Source: Blasia pusilla
Taxonomy: Eukaryota > Marchantiophyta > Marchantiopsida > Blasiales
Length of the DNA: 64,000 nucleotides
Assembly (NCBI GenBank): GCA_050084515.1
Contig: CM114271.1
Span: 51,646,001 to 51,710,000, forward strand
Direction of reading: 5' to 3'
Of this stretch, positions 20,455-33,895 are shown one piece after another (the stretch's first letter is position 1; each line of letters opens with the position of its first letter). The position numbers and the translations under genes are program-made. The notes beneath the pieces are model-generated. The model saw only the letters and a program-made list of their open reading frames with translations. It was not told where the DNA came from and searched no databases.

Positions 20455-23116
20455 TTTTTTATTCCGACACCTCAATAGTACTTTTTATTTCCCTCACTAG
20501 TTGTTTGTAATTCCCCCGTGGAAGGGCAACACACTGCTTTGGTCTTCGGTAAGAAGTAAACGGTGGATGCATGTTCGCACGAAAAGGAGGCTGGCGGGGA
20601 GACATAAAGCTTCCCTACTCCCACTGGAAAGGACAAAGTGGGGGCATATCACGCATGATAATAAATTCCTGAGCCGTCGTAACCTGGGGTGAGTCGGATA
20701 TGGTAGGCATGTGAGCGGGATCAGACCAGTTTGTTTTTGAAGACAAGTTTGGAGAGACCCTGAGCTAAAGCTGCTAAAAGGGCACAGCAGTCGCATAGCA
20801 ACGCCCTCAAACAACCTGAGCTGTATGAGCGAGCTGTCCGAGACTCAGAGAGGCCGGGCGATTTACCCAGAGCCGAACGCCTCAATGCACGCACGCACGA
20901 GCTCGCACTCTTTCGTTTCTTGTGTGTTTCGTGTCTCAGTCAGTTTGGTCAGTTTGCAGCACAGCTAGTCCGTCTCGGTCTGACTGTCCCCCACCTTATT
21001 CAATGCTGATCGAGATCGACTTTGACTGACATCACGGTCGTGACCTGATCCACACAGCCTTTAATTGTCTTACGAGTATAAACCACAATACATACAGTAA
21101 TTAGAAGATCGGGTACAGACGGTTCATTATCCGGTCGCCGGTGAACGATGAACGATGCTGAGATCACTAGACCGACTCGGAACCTTCAAATGAGGACTGC
21201 CGTTGTTTGAACGTCTCGAGAGGATCGCAGGCTCATGGACCGCCCATTTCATATTTGAAGAATGGATAGCGCAACCTCAAGAGATCGAAATGAAAATATG
21301 CGTGTAGTTTTTTTATAAAATGAGGATAGCGATGTACATTACTGACGAGGTAGAGATAGGAGCGAGCGACGTCGACATCTGACCAGTTTTGGACGTCACG
21401 CACAAAAGCTGATATCCGTTTCGGCGGGAGTGACTGCACTGCGGCATTTGCGCTTCGGGTCTTCGCTTGCCTTTTAAACCTCGGGTTGGCCGTAGCTGCC
21501 GATGCGTTTCGAAAAGACACTCAAACTGAGTTGCTGATGTCGCTGACCATGTGCACAGCGCACTGCTCGAGACAATTTCGGACGAGATTGACCACGACCT
21601 GTCGCCAGTCAGAAGCAGCACGGGTCACATGCGCTGGACTATGTGAAGTAATGCTTTTCTTCGATTCACCGTGATGGTTTCGAGAGTGTACAATCGATTC
21701 CCCAGGTTTCTTCACGTAAGTCTTGGCCGTAAGATTACTGGGAACTTTTGAGTCCCTACCGTCAGGAGACAGGTTTCTAGGTGTAAATGCATGTTTCCAT
21801 GACATCACAGCTATTCTGCCGGCCTTCAGACGAAAGAGCATAAGATCGCGCCATAAACTCTACAGTTCTTTACAGTTTCCAACCTAGCGCAAGCGCGTTG
21901 GTGACACCCCAGGATCAGTATGAATGTCAAAAATTAGGTCCTGTTAGATAGTTCGACCAATCCTCTTCGCCCCCAAGCTAAGTCCATGTGCTCTCGAGTA
22001 TGCAGACCTACAATTTCCTGTTTCCAGACGACGTGGATTCAGAGCTTCGAACGGCCGGGCGATGAGTCCCATCTTTCAAATGATCGATATTTTCTCCCTA
22101 TTATTCCAAATCTGCTAATTCCAAATCTGCTAATGGCATCCGATGTATCCACCAATCAAAACCAACCCAACAGCCGCAAAATGATATCTGAAGAATACAC
22201 ATCAAAAGCCCATACTGAAAGACAACGGACTTGATTTCAAGTTGGAATGCACTTGGACAGCTGTTGCCCGCATGGCTTTGGGTGCACTTTATCTTGGATT
22301 GAGGTTCACGTAGAATCAAAGAATATGTGTTCGTGCCAAGCAACACAATCAAATCATGCAGGTCCAAATCACCTTTAGATAAATCCATGAAACCATCCAA
22401 CATCCGCAAGAATTTAGGGCAGCACCCCTTTATGAGAGAGGAATAATTTTACAAGACTAGTGAAAATCCTCACATAGGGAACAGGGAAAAGGATGAGTGG
22501 AGTGAATGATTCCTCTGGCAGTTCTTAAAGATCTACTTGAAACAAGTCTACTGTCTGCAACAATTCCCAATCTACCTATGTAGTACACTTCATTTTGACT
22601 TTCTATGAAGGCTCATCTCCAAATTTGGGATCACTTAGTCCTGTCAAGCCAGACTAGCAGCGTGTGCCAAGGACTACATCCAACCTACTGCTGGTGTAAT
22701 TGCCAGTCCAGTTGCAGTGTAAAGATGCGTCTTGGTTGACAAAAAGAAGTGTTCTGATTGACAAGAAATGTTTGTTTCACTTCATCCACAGCCAGAGCAC
22801 ATCCTGTAAATATGATCAAAAGCAAAGACAAATTCTGTGCTTTCAAGAGACCTGAACCCATCTCTTCTAGATCTAAACTGTAATTCCGAAAGAGTTCAGG
22901 ATAGGCCAACAGTGTGAACTCCACACTAACGCCAACACAGTAAAAGACTTCCTGCCTAAAAAGGTCTGCAAATACTCAAGGACTTCAATGGATCTAAGGA
23001 ATGCAGTATCAAGGGTTGCCAAATAGATTCCCCGGTTCGGCCACCAGCCTCCCCTCCCGAAATGGACCCCTCAGAGTTCCCAGTATCTCAGAAATTAGCA
23101 CATGCTGATTGACAAG
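20455..23116. other. Sequence downstream of the LIKE COV gene
   Basis: The composition becomes richer in GC near 20,500-22,000. Several 60-106-residue frames on both strands overlap one another and show no known domain. The part nearest 23,116 should contain the 3' UTR and poly-A site of the minus-strand LIKE COV gene. The limits cannot be set by eye. Confidence 0.4.
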
Positions 23117-26100
23117 TTATCTAGGAGCCAAGACCCTGCTTCTTTCACTCGCAACAGTCCGCCTGTCAGCACTGATTATAGGGGCGATTACTTGTGGCAT
23201 GGACATTCCTCCTGAAACAACGATTTCTGCATACATTCATGCCAAAATTCTTCACTGTCAGGAAAGACAAAATGACAAGGCCACCACCAAAAGCACTCAA
23301 ACACTCCTAACACTATTCTAAGATAGGACTACCATTATTCCAGGCTACTTTATCATCTGCTCATCATGCCAGCGGAAATAAGTTGGAGGCCTCACCAATC
23401 CCTTCCCGAACAGATAGGTTGGGCCGGATAACCTCCCGTGAATTCACCAGAAAGATGTCTCCAATGTAGAGATGGTTAGTAGGCACGTAAACACTGCACA
23501 ACTCCTCATCACCTGTTTCATTCTGACAAATCAAGTGGTGAAACATCAGTTTTAGCCTGTACACTACCGAGTCAAGCATATCACAGTGTCTGCTCATACA
23601 GTTAATTCGATGATGTGAAACAGAATAATACAGTCAATAGAAACCATGTTGAGCAAGACTTCCAGGTAGACCTGAAAACTGGGTCTCTGATAGAAACTGC
23701 ATTTGAGTGCGAACAGCCAATTATGACACATAGAGAGAGCACATTCACAAGAGTATTAAACATCTGATGACCAACATGTTTTTGACATTGTCCCAAACCT
23801 GCAGTATGAGAGTTGATGTGATGAAACCAATCGCATACTCTCCAACTCGTGGATGACGTATAATAGCTACCTCCTTGAATGCTTGAGTATTTTGGTCTGA
23901 TTCAGACATGCAAGTGACCTCATCAGTACTGATGTATTTGAGTCCCACAAAACAAATCCTTCAACATCCGGCCCATTACTACAATAAAATAATATACAAC
24001 CCAACCAGTTCCAACTCCAAGCATACTTTAGAGAGGAAACACTGGACCTCAGATGAAGTGTTTCACTGGATGTCACGTGTAGTTCAAAGTAGATAAATCC
24101 CTAATGTTCTCTAGGATGAAAACAGACTTTACATTTTCCTAGGAGAACCTTCTATTTTCCAATGAGAAACACTCACGCGAGAAAATCATTGCTAAAATGT
24201 GTGAGAATCAGAATCACAACATCCTGAAAGTAGGAAGGGTACTAGATGTTCACATTAGAAGCAAATCAAGTAATGTTACTAAGCTTTCACCAGAAGAGAG
24301 AACGGAACCAGGTTCTAAGAGTGATTGCAGAGGATTGGCATGCCACATGACAGCAAGATAGCCAGAGGTTGAAAAGCGAACAAGAGTCAATTGCAGGCTT
24401 TCATAAGCACCATTCTCTAGTGACTCCTTAATACTCTGCTATCACGAAAACTCTCCTTTCTGTGTGGCAAAAGCAGGATCTAACAGGATAATTTTATGTC
24501 AGGCATGGAACCCCAGAGCAAACACAAAGAAACCCTGAGGAGGGAGCATCCTCTGACCTGAGCAAGAAATCCACACGCATATATGTTCTTTCAGCTTCCT
24601 GACACAGAGGAATGGAAATTTGGGCTTCAAAGAGGAACCATAGTGTTTTACCGGTTTAAATAATCATGGCAACCCAACTTTAGAAGTATACCACATAAGA
24701 CTCATAGAAACAATCACTTGAGCAGATAAACTAAAGAACTATTCAAGAAGATTGAATTAGACATAGACTTGCAATCCATTCTAGGAGTTTGCCACCGCTT
24801 GTGAAGAACATGATGAGTATGTCAGTTGAAAAAAATCTAAGCTCTTAAGTGGGTAGAGGTCATCCATGGGCTTAACCCAACAGAAATCAGCTTCACTGAG
24901 TGAAAAAGAGGATGTCTTCATAGCAAAGATAGTAAGTTTACAGTGCCAGATCCCTCTGCTAGAAGTTATTCCTGATGGCTAACTTTCTTCAGTCTCTGCA
25001 AATGAAAGCCATTGTGTGATAGCCATATCCGTCTCCAGTAAGAGAAACCAACCTTCACAGCCCTCCCAAAGCCAACCCAACGGATTTCTTTTTGGCTGAG
25101 GTTCTTCAAATTTATTCCAATGACGGAGTAGCTAACTTCCAGACAGATTCAAGTAATAACTACATTCCCTCTTCCACTGAAATTTAGAATAAAAGCTTCA
25201 CAAGATTGTAGAAACAAGTAAAACCTGCACTGTTGTCGAATGTGTCACAACATTGACCTGGGGCAAAGTAATGACCACATCCAACCAGCAGGATTCATCA
25301 TCTGGTAGAATTAGCACTTTTGTAACCAATCAGTTTTAAAGTGCACAAACTTCACCATGAAACTATTGTACCTAGAGAGTGACTTATTTTTCTGGTTTGG
25401 GACACATGGCCTACAATATCCAAGGCAGACAGGTGCTCACCATGACCAACAGATCTCTTGATGCTACCTTTCTTTCGGATAACCCACTAGAAATTGAGAA
25501 CCACACGTGTCTAATACACTTTCTTAAGGACATTTCCAGTACGAAGATGACAACCATTAGTAAGTGAGGTCCCTCCAAGTGCAAGCAGAGGGATGACATT
25601 CAGAATAGTCAAAACCCATAAATAGGTACCACTTGGGGGACAATGTTTTAAAAGGAGTACTAGAAGAAAGGGGAAATGTCAATAAAATAATGGATGAAGA
25701 AGCCCACTGACATGGGATAAAGAAGAGAGAATTCAAGTTTGGACCACTTACCAGGAGAGATAGCCGCACTGATCTGTTTTGAAGCAGAGTAGAGATGCTT
25801 CACTAAAGGCATTCGCTTTATAAACCACTCTCCCATCCACAGAACAGATGAACCAATCCACGAGGATACAAACACCCCAACGAGGAAAATAAAGATGATA
25901 GATGTAATAAAACCTACACCTGTGAAGAACAGCAAGAAAAAAAGAAACAGATTCCATAGATGTATGTCAGTAGATTTCTCACTAATGGGACAACCAAGTG
26001 AGGAAGTTGACAAGAGATGTCAGCTACTATCCTAAAGAGCCTCCTCATGATCTTGATGGACTAGTCTATGAATTGTATCCATGAATCCTCAAAATACGAG

Positions 26101-28415
26101 AGAAAGACACTGCCAATCTAACATACAGCCCCGCTTTGGCTCTCAGTATTGCCATTCCCTGAACATCTGCAATTTCTTTTTCCACTCGCTACCAGTGATT
26201 GACTAATAAAGTCTACAACTATGTCTTTATACCGACACAATACTCAGAATACGAAATTTCATGCTACAGAATTGAGGACCCGAGCTTAAGATACAGATAA
26301 TCATGCAGATCTATTTTCAAGCAGCAACATGCTTGAGGTTGACTTACCAAATACATGGATGCCCAGCGCCTTATAAACAGGTCTGAAGAAACCATCGAAG
26401 AAAGCAATGAACCACCATGTCACATAAAAGGTAATTGCTATAGGGAAAAGGATGACACTGCAATGAAAAAGACAAAACAAAAACCATCAGGGCCTCCTTC
26501 GTGAGGTGCTTACAAAGTTTTAGATCAGCCGGCCATACAAGCATCACCAAGAAAAGCCTCTAGCCTCCTAGAAGTACATACGGAACCTGACAGACACGGA
26601 TCTCATTTCAAGACCCCATCCACATACGCCTTACTTTGGACCGTTTTCACCCGGAAAACTCAAAAGGGTCATGTCACACTGTCAGAAAAACTCCAACTCT
26701 TAATCGCCTCCTCATCCTTTGGAGGGGCAGAGAATCCTCAAGATTATACGGCTCAACACAACGTAAGGAGGCAAAGACGACTAGGATGACCAATTAGGAG
26801 TCTCCCATCTATTTACATACCAGCCACTCATAAACTTCTTGGATGCCCAACTCTGGAGCACTGCATAAAAGGCCTGCATCAGATTCCACGAGTAAATGAG
26901 GCTTAGTCGCGGCACTCTTCAATAGATACAAACCACAGATGTAGAAGGAGTTGCTTCTATCTCCAGCTAGGCATAGTACCAAACACCATCAGGTTCTGTT
27001 CAGAAACGAGATTCCGTAAGGGCAAACCGATGGATAAACGTAACAATCGTGAACAACGTATTGATTGACCGAATTCTCAAGGTAGAGATGTTGTGAAATG
27101 GAAGATTCGATGGGAAGGTCGTGGTGTTCCATGCTTACAAAGGTTAAAGAAATCTGATCAAAGTGACCAAAACCGCTAAATAATTGGAAAAAGAGATGTA
27201 ATTGAGCTTCTCTGTCAAGTTTTGTGCAACGAAAAACTTCCTTCTTGACGGCAGTAGAGCAAGTAATCTCTACTTCCCGATTGTTATTCATTTAAGCTTA
27301 CAATTACTCCATGATCCAGGGCTTTGACAGTAGAGAGGAGAACCTTGTAAGTCAAACTACGATGGCAAGTGTTGCGCTGCATTCCCCTACTACTTGTGAC
27401 CGGTATAACCATAGCGAAGGTGGGTTAGCTACTGCTCCTATGCACAGGATCAGCAGCAATTTCTCATCATGCTTTATACCTGCATGGGATACATGGCAAG
27501 AGACAAAAGGGAAAAAAACCATCACACTAGAATTCGAAGGGGAACAAGACGGTTGGACAACTTCCACCAGAATTGTAGTGAGAAGGCGGCTAAATTTCAA
27601 GAGAATTGATACGGTAAGACCGATATCATCTGAGTGAAACACGATCAAATCGGGGTTGTTCCTTGATCTCGAATTCCTCAGGCTCGGTGAGAGTAAATTT
27701 CGGTGGACTCCCAAGGAAGCAACGACAGTTCGATGGGAGGTACCACACCACTGACATTTTATTCACGGAACTGAAAACGCCTGCCGCACATGCTCATGCA
27801 GGCCGACGCTGTCTGCAGCAAATTCAAGCTATTCCCCAGTAACAATAGATTTGCCAACTACCGTTAAACGTTTCCTCCAGCGCTGAAACTGTAGAAGCCC
27901 GCTGCGCATTTAAAATAGACGTACATCGGTGGGAAATCCACCGGAAAAGCTGAAGAGCAAAATCACTCGTCAAAGGTAGTGCTGGAGATGGACGGTAAGA
28001 CGAGGTACTTCAGCCTGACAACAATGACGAAGATTCATGTGGGCAAGTAACTCGCAGTGTACGTTTAAGTTTCGAAAAGGTTAAAAGGATCTATGGCTCC
28101 GTTGGGCAGATACTTTCTTCGTCTATTCGTAAAATTAAATTTCTGTGCATGCAGGACTTCCAATACCTTCGAAGACCTTCAACGGTAGCGAAGACAGACT
28201 CAATAGACAGGAGCATGAGAGCCTGAAATTTTAGCATTTCATGGTGGGCGGGGATTGCGAACCACCTCACGACCCGCATGATAACTAGAAGGCTGAGGAG
28301 GTCCAGCTTTTAGAGGATCCTCCACATCCTCCACATGGCTCTGCATCAAGAGTTCCCGGTCTCCAACCGTACGCGTTCCTATGGAAGAAGAAGTGGCAGG
28401 CTTGTCATCCCCCAT
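23117..28415 (-). CDS. LCV: LIKE COV (CONTINUOUS VASCULAR RING family, DUF502) membrane protein, seven exons
   Basis: Exons in transcript order: 28,266-28,415; 26,821-26,873; 26,348-26,457; 25,752-25,919; 23,799-23,896; 23,396-23,522; 23,117-23,226. All introns are GT-AG, phases agree, and the join is 816 bases, 271 residues. The start is the MGDDKPAT methionine, matching the family's usual MGDEK-type start, rather than the in-frame ATG 66 bases upstream. An acidic disordered N-terminus is followed by LQSWASKKFMSG, a first membrane segment (VILFPIAITFYVTWWF, exon 3) and a second (GFITSIIFIFLVGVF, exon 4). Then come MGEWFIKRMP, SASKQISAA, AIIRHPRVGEYAIGF, CSVYVPTNHLYIGDI and the C-terminal VVSGGMSMPQVI. 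In Arabidopsis COV1 and its relatives act at the Golgi/trans-Golgi network and affect vacuolar sorting and stem vascular patterning; the same role here is inference. No disabling change was seen. Confidence 0.95.
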
Positions 28416-29560
28416 CGTTACTCCGCTGCTTCCTTCCAATCCTAATCTTCTTCCTTCTCGCCTTTGAAAACTACAGGGCACCTCTATGTTTACGAACTCC
28501 TCTTGGGACTTGGCAAATTCTGGCGCTTACTCGTTCTTCACGTATTCTCCACCAACTTCCTTTCAGAGCGCTGACAAATCCACTTCTTTGGGCTCAACTC
28601 TTCTCAGCAAACGAGCCCCTAATCTTCTCATAGAAATGTGAAGCTTCCCTGAGTGTCTAAAGCCTCCCTCTACTTCCAGGTGAAAGAGACGATGAGAGAC
28701 AATCTCGCCGTGCGCTCACGCTTTCGTCCACATTTCCCTCGTTTTGAAATCCTCCTCCACTCGCAGAGTTTGCTCTCCTCGACGCGATCCGAAGCCTCAA
28801 TACCCGACAACCCCTTCAAACAGCCCCATATCCACGCGCTCGGCGAATCCACCGTCCCAAGAGTCGCTCAATCCTGTCACTCCTGTCCCACATCAAGATC
28901 GTCTGTGTAACTGAATTCAAAGGAGGTCCAGAAGACCGAAGTTCTCGGAACGAGCGCTCGCAGCGGCCACCCCGGGAGAGATGCCGGCAGATAACACAGC
29001 CACCAGGAAATCCTCCCATACACCACAAGTACCAACCAACTGACGATCGTACGTCCAAAACTCGCCTCAATTGCCCGCAGCGCAGCCTCCCCCACGCGGA
29101 TGGACGGAAGAGCTCCCGAGCTTTCCTTTGGACCCGGGCGGGAACGCATAGGGTTAAGGCCCGCGCCGGATTCCGAAATTTTCATATCGTGTAGGCTTAG
29201 AATCCCTAAACTCGGCAGCTGGCATGCGGACGGCGAGAGCCGGCCCGCCCAAGCCTGCGCAAAGTGTCGAACCTCCACAATTAGGGCGCGGTTCGAGGGA
29301 CGAGGTTAATTAAGAGCCGTGTTAATTAGCTCGGGCGGCGGAGGCCCCTTTGAAAGTTGCGATACGGACGGGACGTCCGCCGCTCGAGAACGTCGACAGC
29401 CGACGACCTGTGTGCACCGGAAGAACTCCCTTGCCGACCGGCTAAGCTGAAGCCGCCGACCGGGTCGGGACGGTAAGCATCGCAGAGTGTGACGAAAGAA
29501 GAGTCTCCATGCGTAACGAGGGTTCAGGGATGGAAAAAGTATCTGTCCGTGTGTTAAAGT
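28416..29560 (-). promoter_or_regulatory. GC-rich upstream region of LIKE COV
   Basis: About 1.1 kb directly upstream of the LIKE COV start is visibly richer in GC and CG dinucleotides than the AT-rich flanks, which fits a promoter and 5' UTR. No clear TATA box was assigned. Overlapping frames (minus 28,877-29,278, 133 residues; plus 28,653-28,910) have no recognised domain and could be parts of UTR or of an unrecognised divergent transcript. Confidence 0.45.
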
Positions 29561-29699
29561 TCACTCTTTCTTTCATTTCGGACCCTTTTTTCGTTTTCTC
29601 GAATTCCTAGTGAGGGCCAGCACAACCGTCACACATATTTCTCGCTGGTACTGCTGTTGCCCATGCAATGACTTAACCTAGCCCTCCTACTTACTCTCT

Positions 29700-30560
29700 A
29701 CCTTATGTTTTCGAAGAAACAATGTGCATGGGAGGAAGCTCGATTCATTTTCTTTCCCCTATCCCAATTTCTCGTCCGGTTGAAACTTTCTTTCATATCT
29801 CACCTACTTTCTTCTAGTGAAATTTATTATTTTAAAGAAAATCCATACGAAGCCCTCCCTACCTTTTGGAACGGGGGAAGGAGGGTTTCGTTACGCATTT
29901 CATTTTCTCTTCCTTCCACAGAATAATAAAATTGATCCCTCATTTATTCATCCAAGACTTTCTTTTTCCATGCCTTGCACAAGATCTAACTTTATCTCTT
30001 TTTCATAGGTCCAAAATAAAGCCCTTTTTAAAACTTTTTATAGTGTCCTCCCTTGTTTAAAATCAATCTCTTTCTCTCATCATTTCCAATATTGAAAATC
30101 ATTAGAAAACATTATTGTGAATTTCTTCTTTGTCAAATAATTATCTCCTTCTTTCTTCCCTTTTTTTCCTCTCTTGCCCTACTTTAAGATAAAATAAACA
30201 CTTACGGATAAATCACTTGTGAAACCTAATAAAAGTGGCACGAGAAGAGATATTAACATTACGTGCTAATAACAATATAGATTAATATGTTATGCCATCG
30301 CAATGTACTAAGCCAAAGGGGCCCTCTCTAGCCCTACAGAGAAGGTTCATCAATCAAGTCCCTCTAGTCCTCGTTTGTATCTTCCCTCTTCCGTACTCCA
30401 TCATGCCCTTTTCGGATGAATGGTGAGTATTCGAGGAGGTTTCATTTGCTCATCCTCGCAAATCACATCTCTTTGCCCTATTGAAATTTTATTACATAAC
30501 TCCCCTCCTCTCTAAATGATATTTATTTAAACACATGAAGCCCTCCCTTTAACAAAGGAT
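29700..30560 (+). repeat. Pyrimidine-rich dispersed repeat, plus copy
   Basis: Long CT-rich runs alternate with AATAAAA-type words. A CCTCTCTTGCCCTACTTTAA block near 30,168 is shared with the reverse strand of 56,200-57,060, where it reads TCTCTCTTGCCCTCCCTTCT. It is probably a decayed repeat family of unknown class. Confidence 0.45.
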
Positions 30561-31394
30561 TTGTTTGCACAATGGGATTGGTGGTATTATTCAAGTGGAC
30601 CCTTCTCCATCATAGGAATGTCTTCCAACCCTTGAGCTCAGCCATATTATTATGTGTATTAGTCCATATACTAAGGTTGTAGAATAGTATTTGTTTAAAG
30701 CACAATGAAAGTGATCATATCATTATGATAGACCCTTTGATTCATTAAAATCATTTGTGTTAGGAGTTAAGAATTGCAAAATATTTTGTACATGCCATGT
30801 AATGTTTTTTCAAATGTCAAAATTACTCATGTTAGACTTCTTCATTGTAATTTCTTATAGTATGTCTCAATGATAGCTTGTACCACTAAGACTTACTTAT
30901 GCATCTTTTCTCATTTAAAAAAATTTTCTTGCCTTTTTAAGAAAATAAAGGAAAACATTTTGAGTGGAATTTTCTTATGGGATTTCTCATAGGCTATTAA
31001 ACTTCTATCTTTAATTTCCTCCTATTGTGGCCCCTATTACCAGGAAGTTAAATCCATATTTAAATCTAGTGGGCACACGTCGTCTCAAGATGCAGAGGAA
31101 GGGAAGGGCATCGATATCCTGTTTGAACATGCGTGTCAGCATCTCGATCGTAAAATTGGTGCGACACGGGATGCCTTGTTTGGGGATGCGGCAGGAGAGG
31201 ATCTACTCGGGAGCATGAGCATGAGATGAGGGGTCGTGGGACCAATCAAGCTGCGACAAAGCCACAAACCGGGTTACCTCTTTTGTTGGTTTTTTTTCCC
31301 TTTGCTTTCTTGCTCAGTTCAGCGGAGAGCTTTCCCATCATTTGCCTCGTGCAGGAGTTTCCTGTTTGAGCTTGCCCGCCTACTCACCCGCTGG
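30561..31394. other. Unassigned spacer
   Basis: AT-rich sequence without any domain or repeat I can support. Confidence 0.35.
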
Positions 31395-31652
31395 TTCATC
31401 GAATCACAATTGAGGGATAGCTTCCATTGTTAGCCATTGGAGTTGCATTTGGATGTGGTGATCAACGTTTTTCACGTGAAACGGGATGGAACATGAAGGG
31501 TGATCAAAATTTACCCAACCTATTTCATCGAGTTGTAATTGAGGGACGGTTTCCATTGTTAGCAACTGGAGTCGCAGTTGGATGTGGCAATCAACATTTT
31601 GGAAATGAAATGGGTTGGAGCATGAAGGGTGATACAAAATTTATCTGGCCTT
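31395..31652. repeat. Tandem duplication, period 129 bp
   Basis: TTCATCGAATCACAATTGAG at 31,395 recurs as TTCATCGAGTTGTAATTGAG at 31,524. The blocks CTTCCATTGTTAGCCA / TTTCCATTGTTAGCAA, GGATGTGGTGATCAACG / GGATGTGGCAATCAACA and CATGAAGGGTGAT follow in register. The period is a multiple of three, so both strands stay open through the pair, giving a 43-residue repeat in each. I see no evidence that either frame is translated. Confidence 0.8.
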
Positions 31653-33895
31653 TTTTTTCTCTCACTCATCCTACGGGCGCACACCTGCTTCAATGTGTCC
31701 TTTTTTAATGGGAACTCTACACTATGTGGCGTCAATTTTTGAATCCTAAACTTCGAGCCCTCGTGGCGGCGGTTCACATGACCTCGTTGTTGTGCGCATC
31801 GTTTCTTTTCTGCCACCCTGCCATATCCCTACTTGGAATGAAATGAACTAAAGTCATTGCTTGCTAGTCGAGCAACTTCAACTCGCCTTGCTGTGCACTA
31901 TATGTTGTGTTCAATTCCTTTTAGTCCCTGCGTTCAGTTGTCCCTCAAGGCCACAAATCATTTGTGGCTTGACTCACGTCTATTGTTCCTAACACTTTTT
32001 TTTTAAACTTGGGTGCACGCAGGTACAACCTGGTACGTACACGCCTATTGTTACATCATTGCAACCTTAACGTGCCATGAGGGGGTTCATTAGCCTCACT
32101 TCAATGCCAACACTTGTATTTTCTCTCAATATTTGCTCACACTTACAACAACTTGTATGTGGTTTGTTGATTCTTGTTTATGCTATAGATACTTGCTTGC
32201 AAATTTGTTTCTTACCAAGTTTTGACAATATTAAACTATATAATATGAACTATTAGCTTCTACATTCATAATAAACGTTTTGTGAACGGTTGGTGCCCAC
32301 ATCTCAGTATAATCTTCTGTTGTCGATTGCAATTCGCCATCTCATGATTTCTTGCATTCAGCTGAATGCTTTCACACTTTTCTTTATAGTTTACACTTAC
32401 GCTCATCGTTCACTAGAGTGGCCGCACATCAAGTGTGTACATCCAAGCCATGTGTCTTTCCAGAAGTACTTACTTAAGAGTGAGTTAGCGCTCCTTTGTC
32501 ATTTTACATCTCTGCACTTGCATTACATATGCAATACGTTTAAAAACTGGGTGAGTTTTATATGCATCAAGATATTTTGGGAACCAACTAAGTAGTGCCA
32601 CTTATTAAGTATGCAGGCAGCTTGGATAAGTTGGAGTTTGATTGTGCTTAGCCTATATCGTGCTTCAATGTTGTGAAATCCGGCCTACAATTTGTTGTCC
32701 ATCTCCTTTCGTGTTTAGCGAGTTAGTGTTATCTTGCACACTTAAACTCCTGTAGTATATTTAAGCAGAGAACCATAGGTAACATGCAACAGTGACATTA
32801 GCTGCAGGTAACTTGATTATAGTTCCTATGTTCCTGCCACTTTGTCATTGGATGTGGTGTAGACATCATGTTATCGACCCCTATTAGCACACTGAGTGGA
32901 TTATAGACTACTCAAGGAGTTTCTGTGCATACAAGGCGCACACACATGGTGCGCCTTGCATGCAGTTTATAGTAAATAGTAGTCCCCATTTGGAGCACTA
33001 TCTACGAGTGTATGCACAACTGTCGCAACTTTCTAGTTGTAGGAATTTGGGCTTACTAGATAAATTTTTATCTGCGGCTGCAATATGCCAAAAGTGTTAT
33101 GGGAAGGGAAAAGCTATAGTACCTTTTAAGTAGGGTCCTTATATATGTGTTTGTGTATAAACTAATTCATAGCTTGTGCTCTCTTTGGTTGGTATTTCCC
33201 TAGTGGTACCCTTAACATAGCTAGTAGTGTAGATAGTACTCATAAGCAAGTATTAGCCTTCACTGAAGTGTGAAATACTTGTCTGCTTCACAGCATGATA
33301 TTGAATCTTTTATGTTTGTGAGGTACTACATCCGGGATCTACGATGATGCACCAGTGTGCACTAGAAGCCATGTATAATCATACACAAAACCTTGACATG
33401 CCATAAACTTAGTAGTCGCATGTGCAATTTTGGCATGTTTTGTCACACACGTCATTTCTTATGCTAATATATATAGCTAGCCTTAATCATTTCTCACTTC
33501 CTGTCTGTTGCACTCTTCCTCTATGTTTTTACATCAGCTCAAAACTATAATGTGGACCACCATATGTATTGCATGTAATAATCCACTTATTTAGTATATG
33601 TAAGTAAGTGGGATTCACGTAAATTGTGCACTTGCACCTTCACAGTTTTCGAGTGTTCCATCAATATCAGTTCATAACCTATTCGCACCACGTTCACCTT
33701 GTTTTTCCTAATCAAATTTCTCATCAAACTTGACACTAACATGGGTAGGCCTAGGATGGAGAGAACTGAGACCAAGGTCCACATTGTTGTTTAGGAAGGT
33801 AAGGCTAACAAAATGTAGGGACAATGCAAGGGCAAGAATGAAGCACTTCAATAAGCTATGAGGACAACATGTATGTGCAACATGGCTTGAAATAG
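31653..33895. other. Unassigned intergenic sequence
   Basis: No domain was recognised. A 15-bp inverted repeat with one mismatch sits at 32,927-32,963 (arms GCATACAAGGCGCAC and GTGCGCCTTGCATGC, 7-base loop). Confidence 0.4.

Noticed and set aside
28416-28481. Upstream ATG of LIKE COV (22 extra residues)
   Set aside because: The family starts at MGDxK; the extra residues are basic and have no counterpart that I know.
28877-29278. 133-residue minus-strand frame upstream of LIKE COV
   Set aside because: It overlaps other frames in a GC-rich promoter-like region and shows no domain. A GC-rich stretch gives long chance frames.
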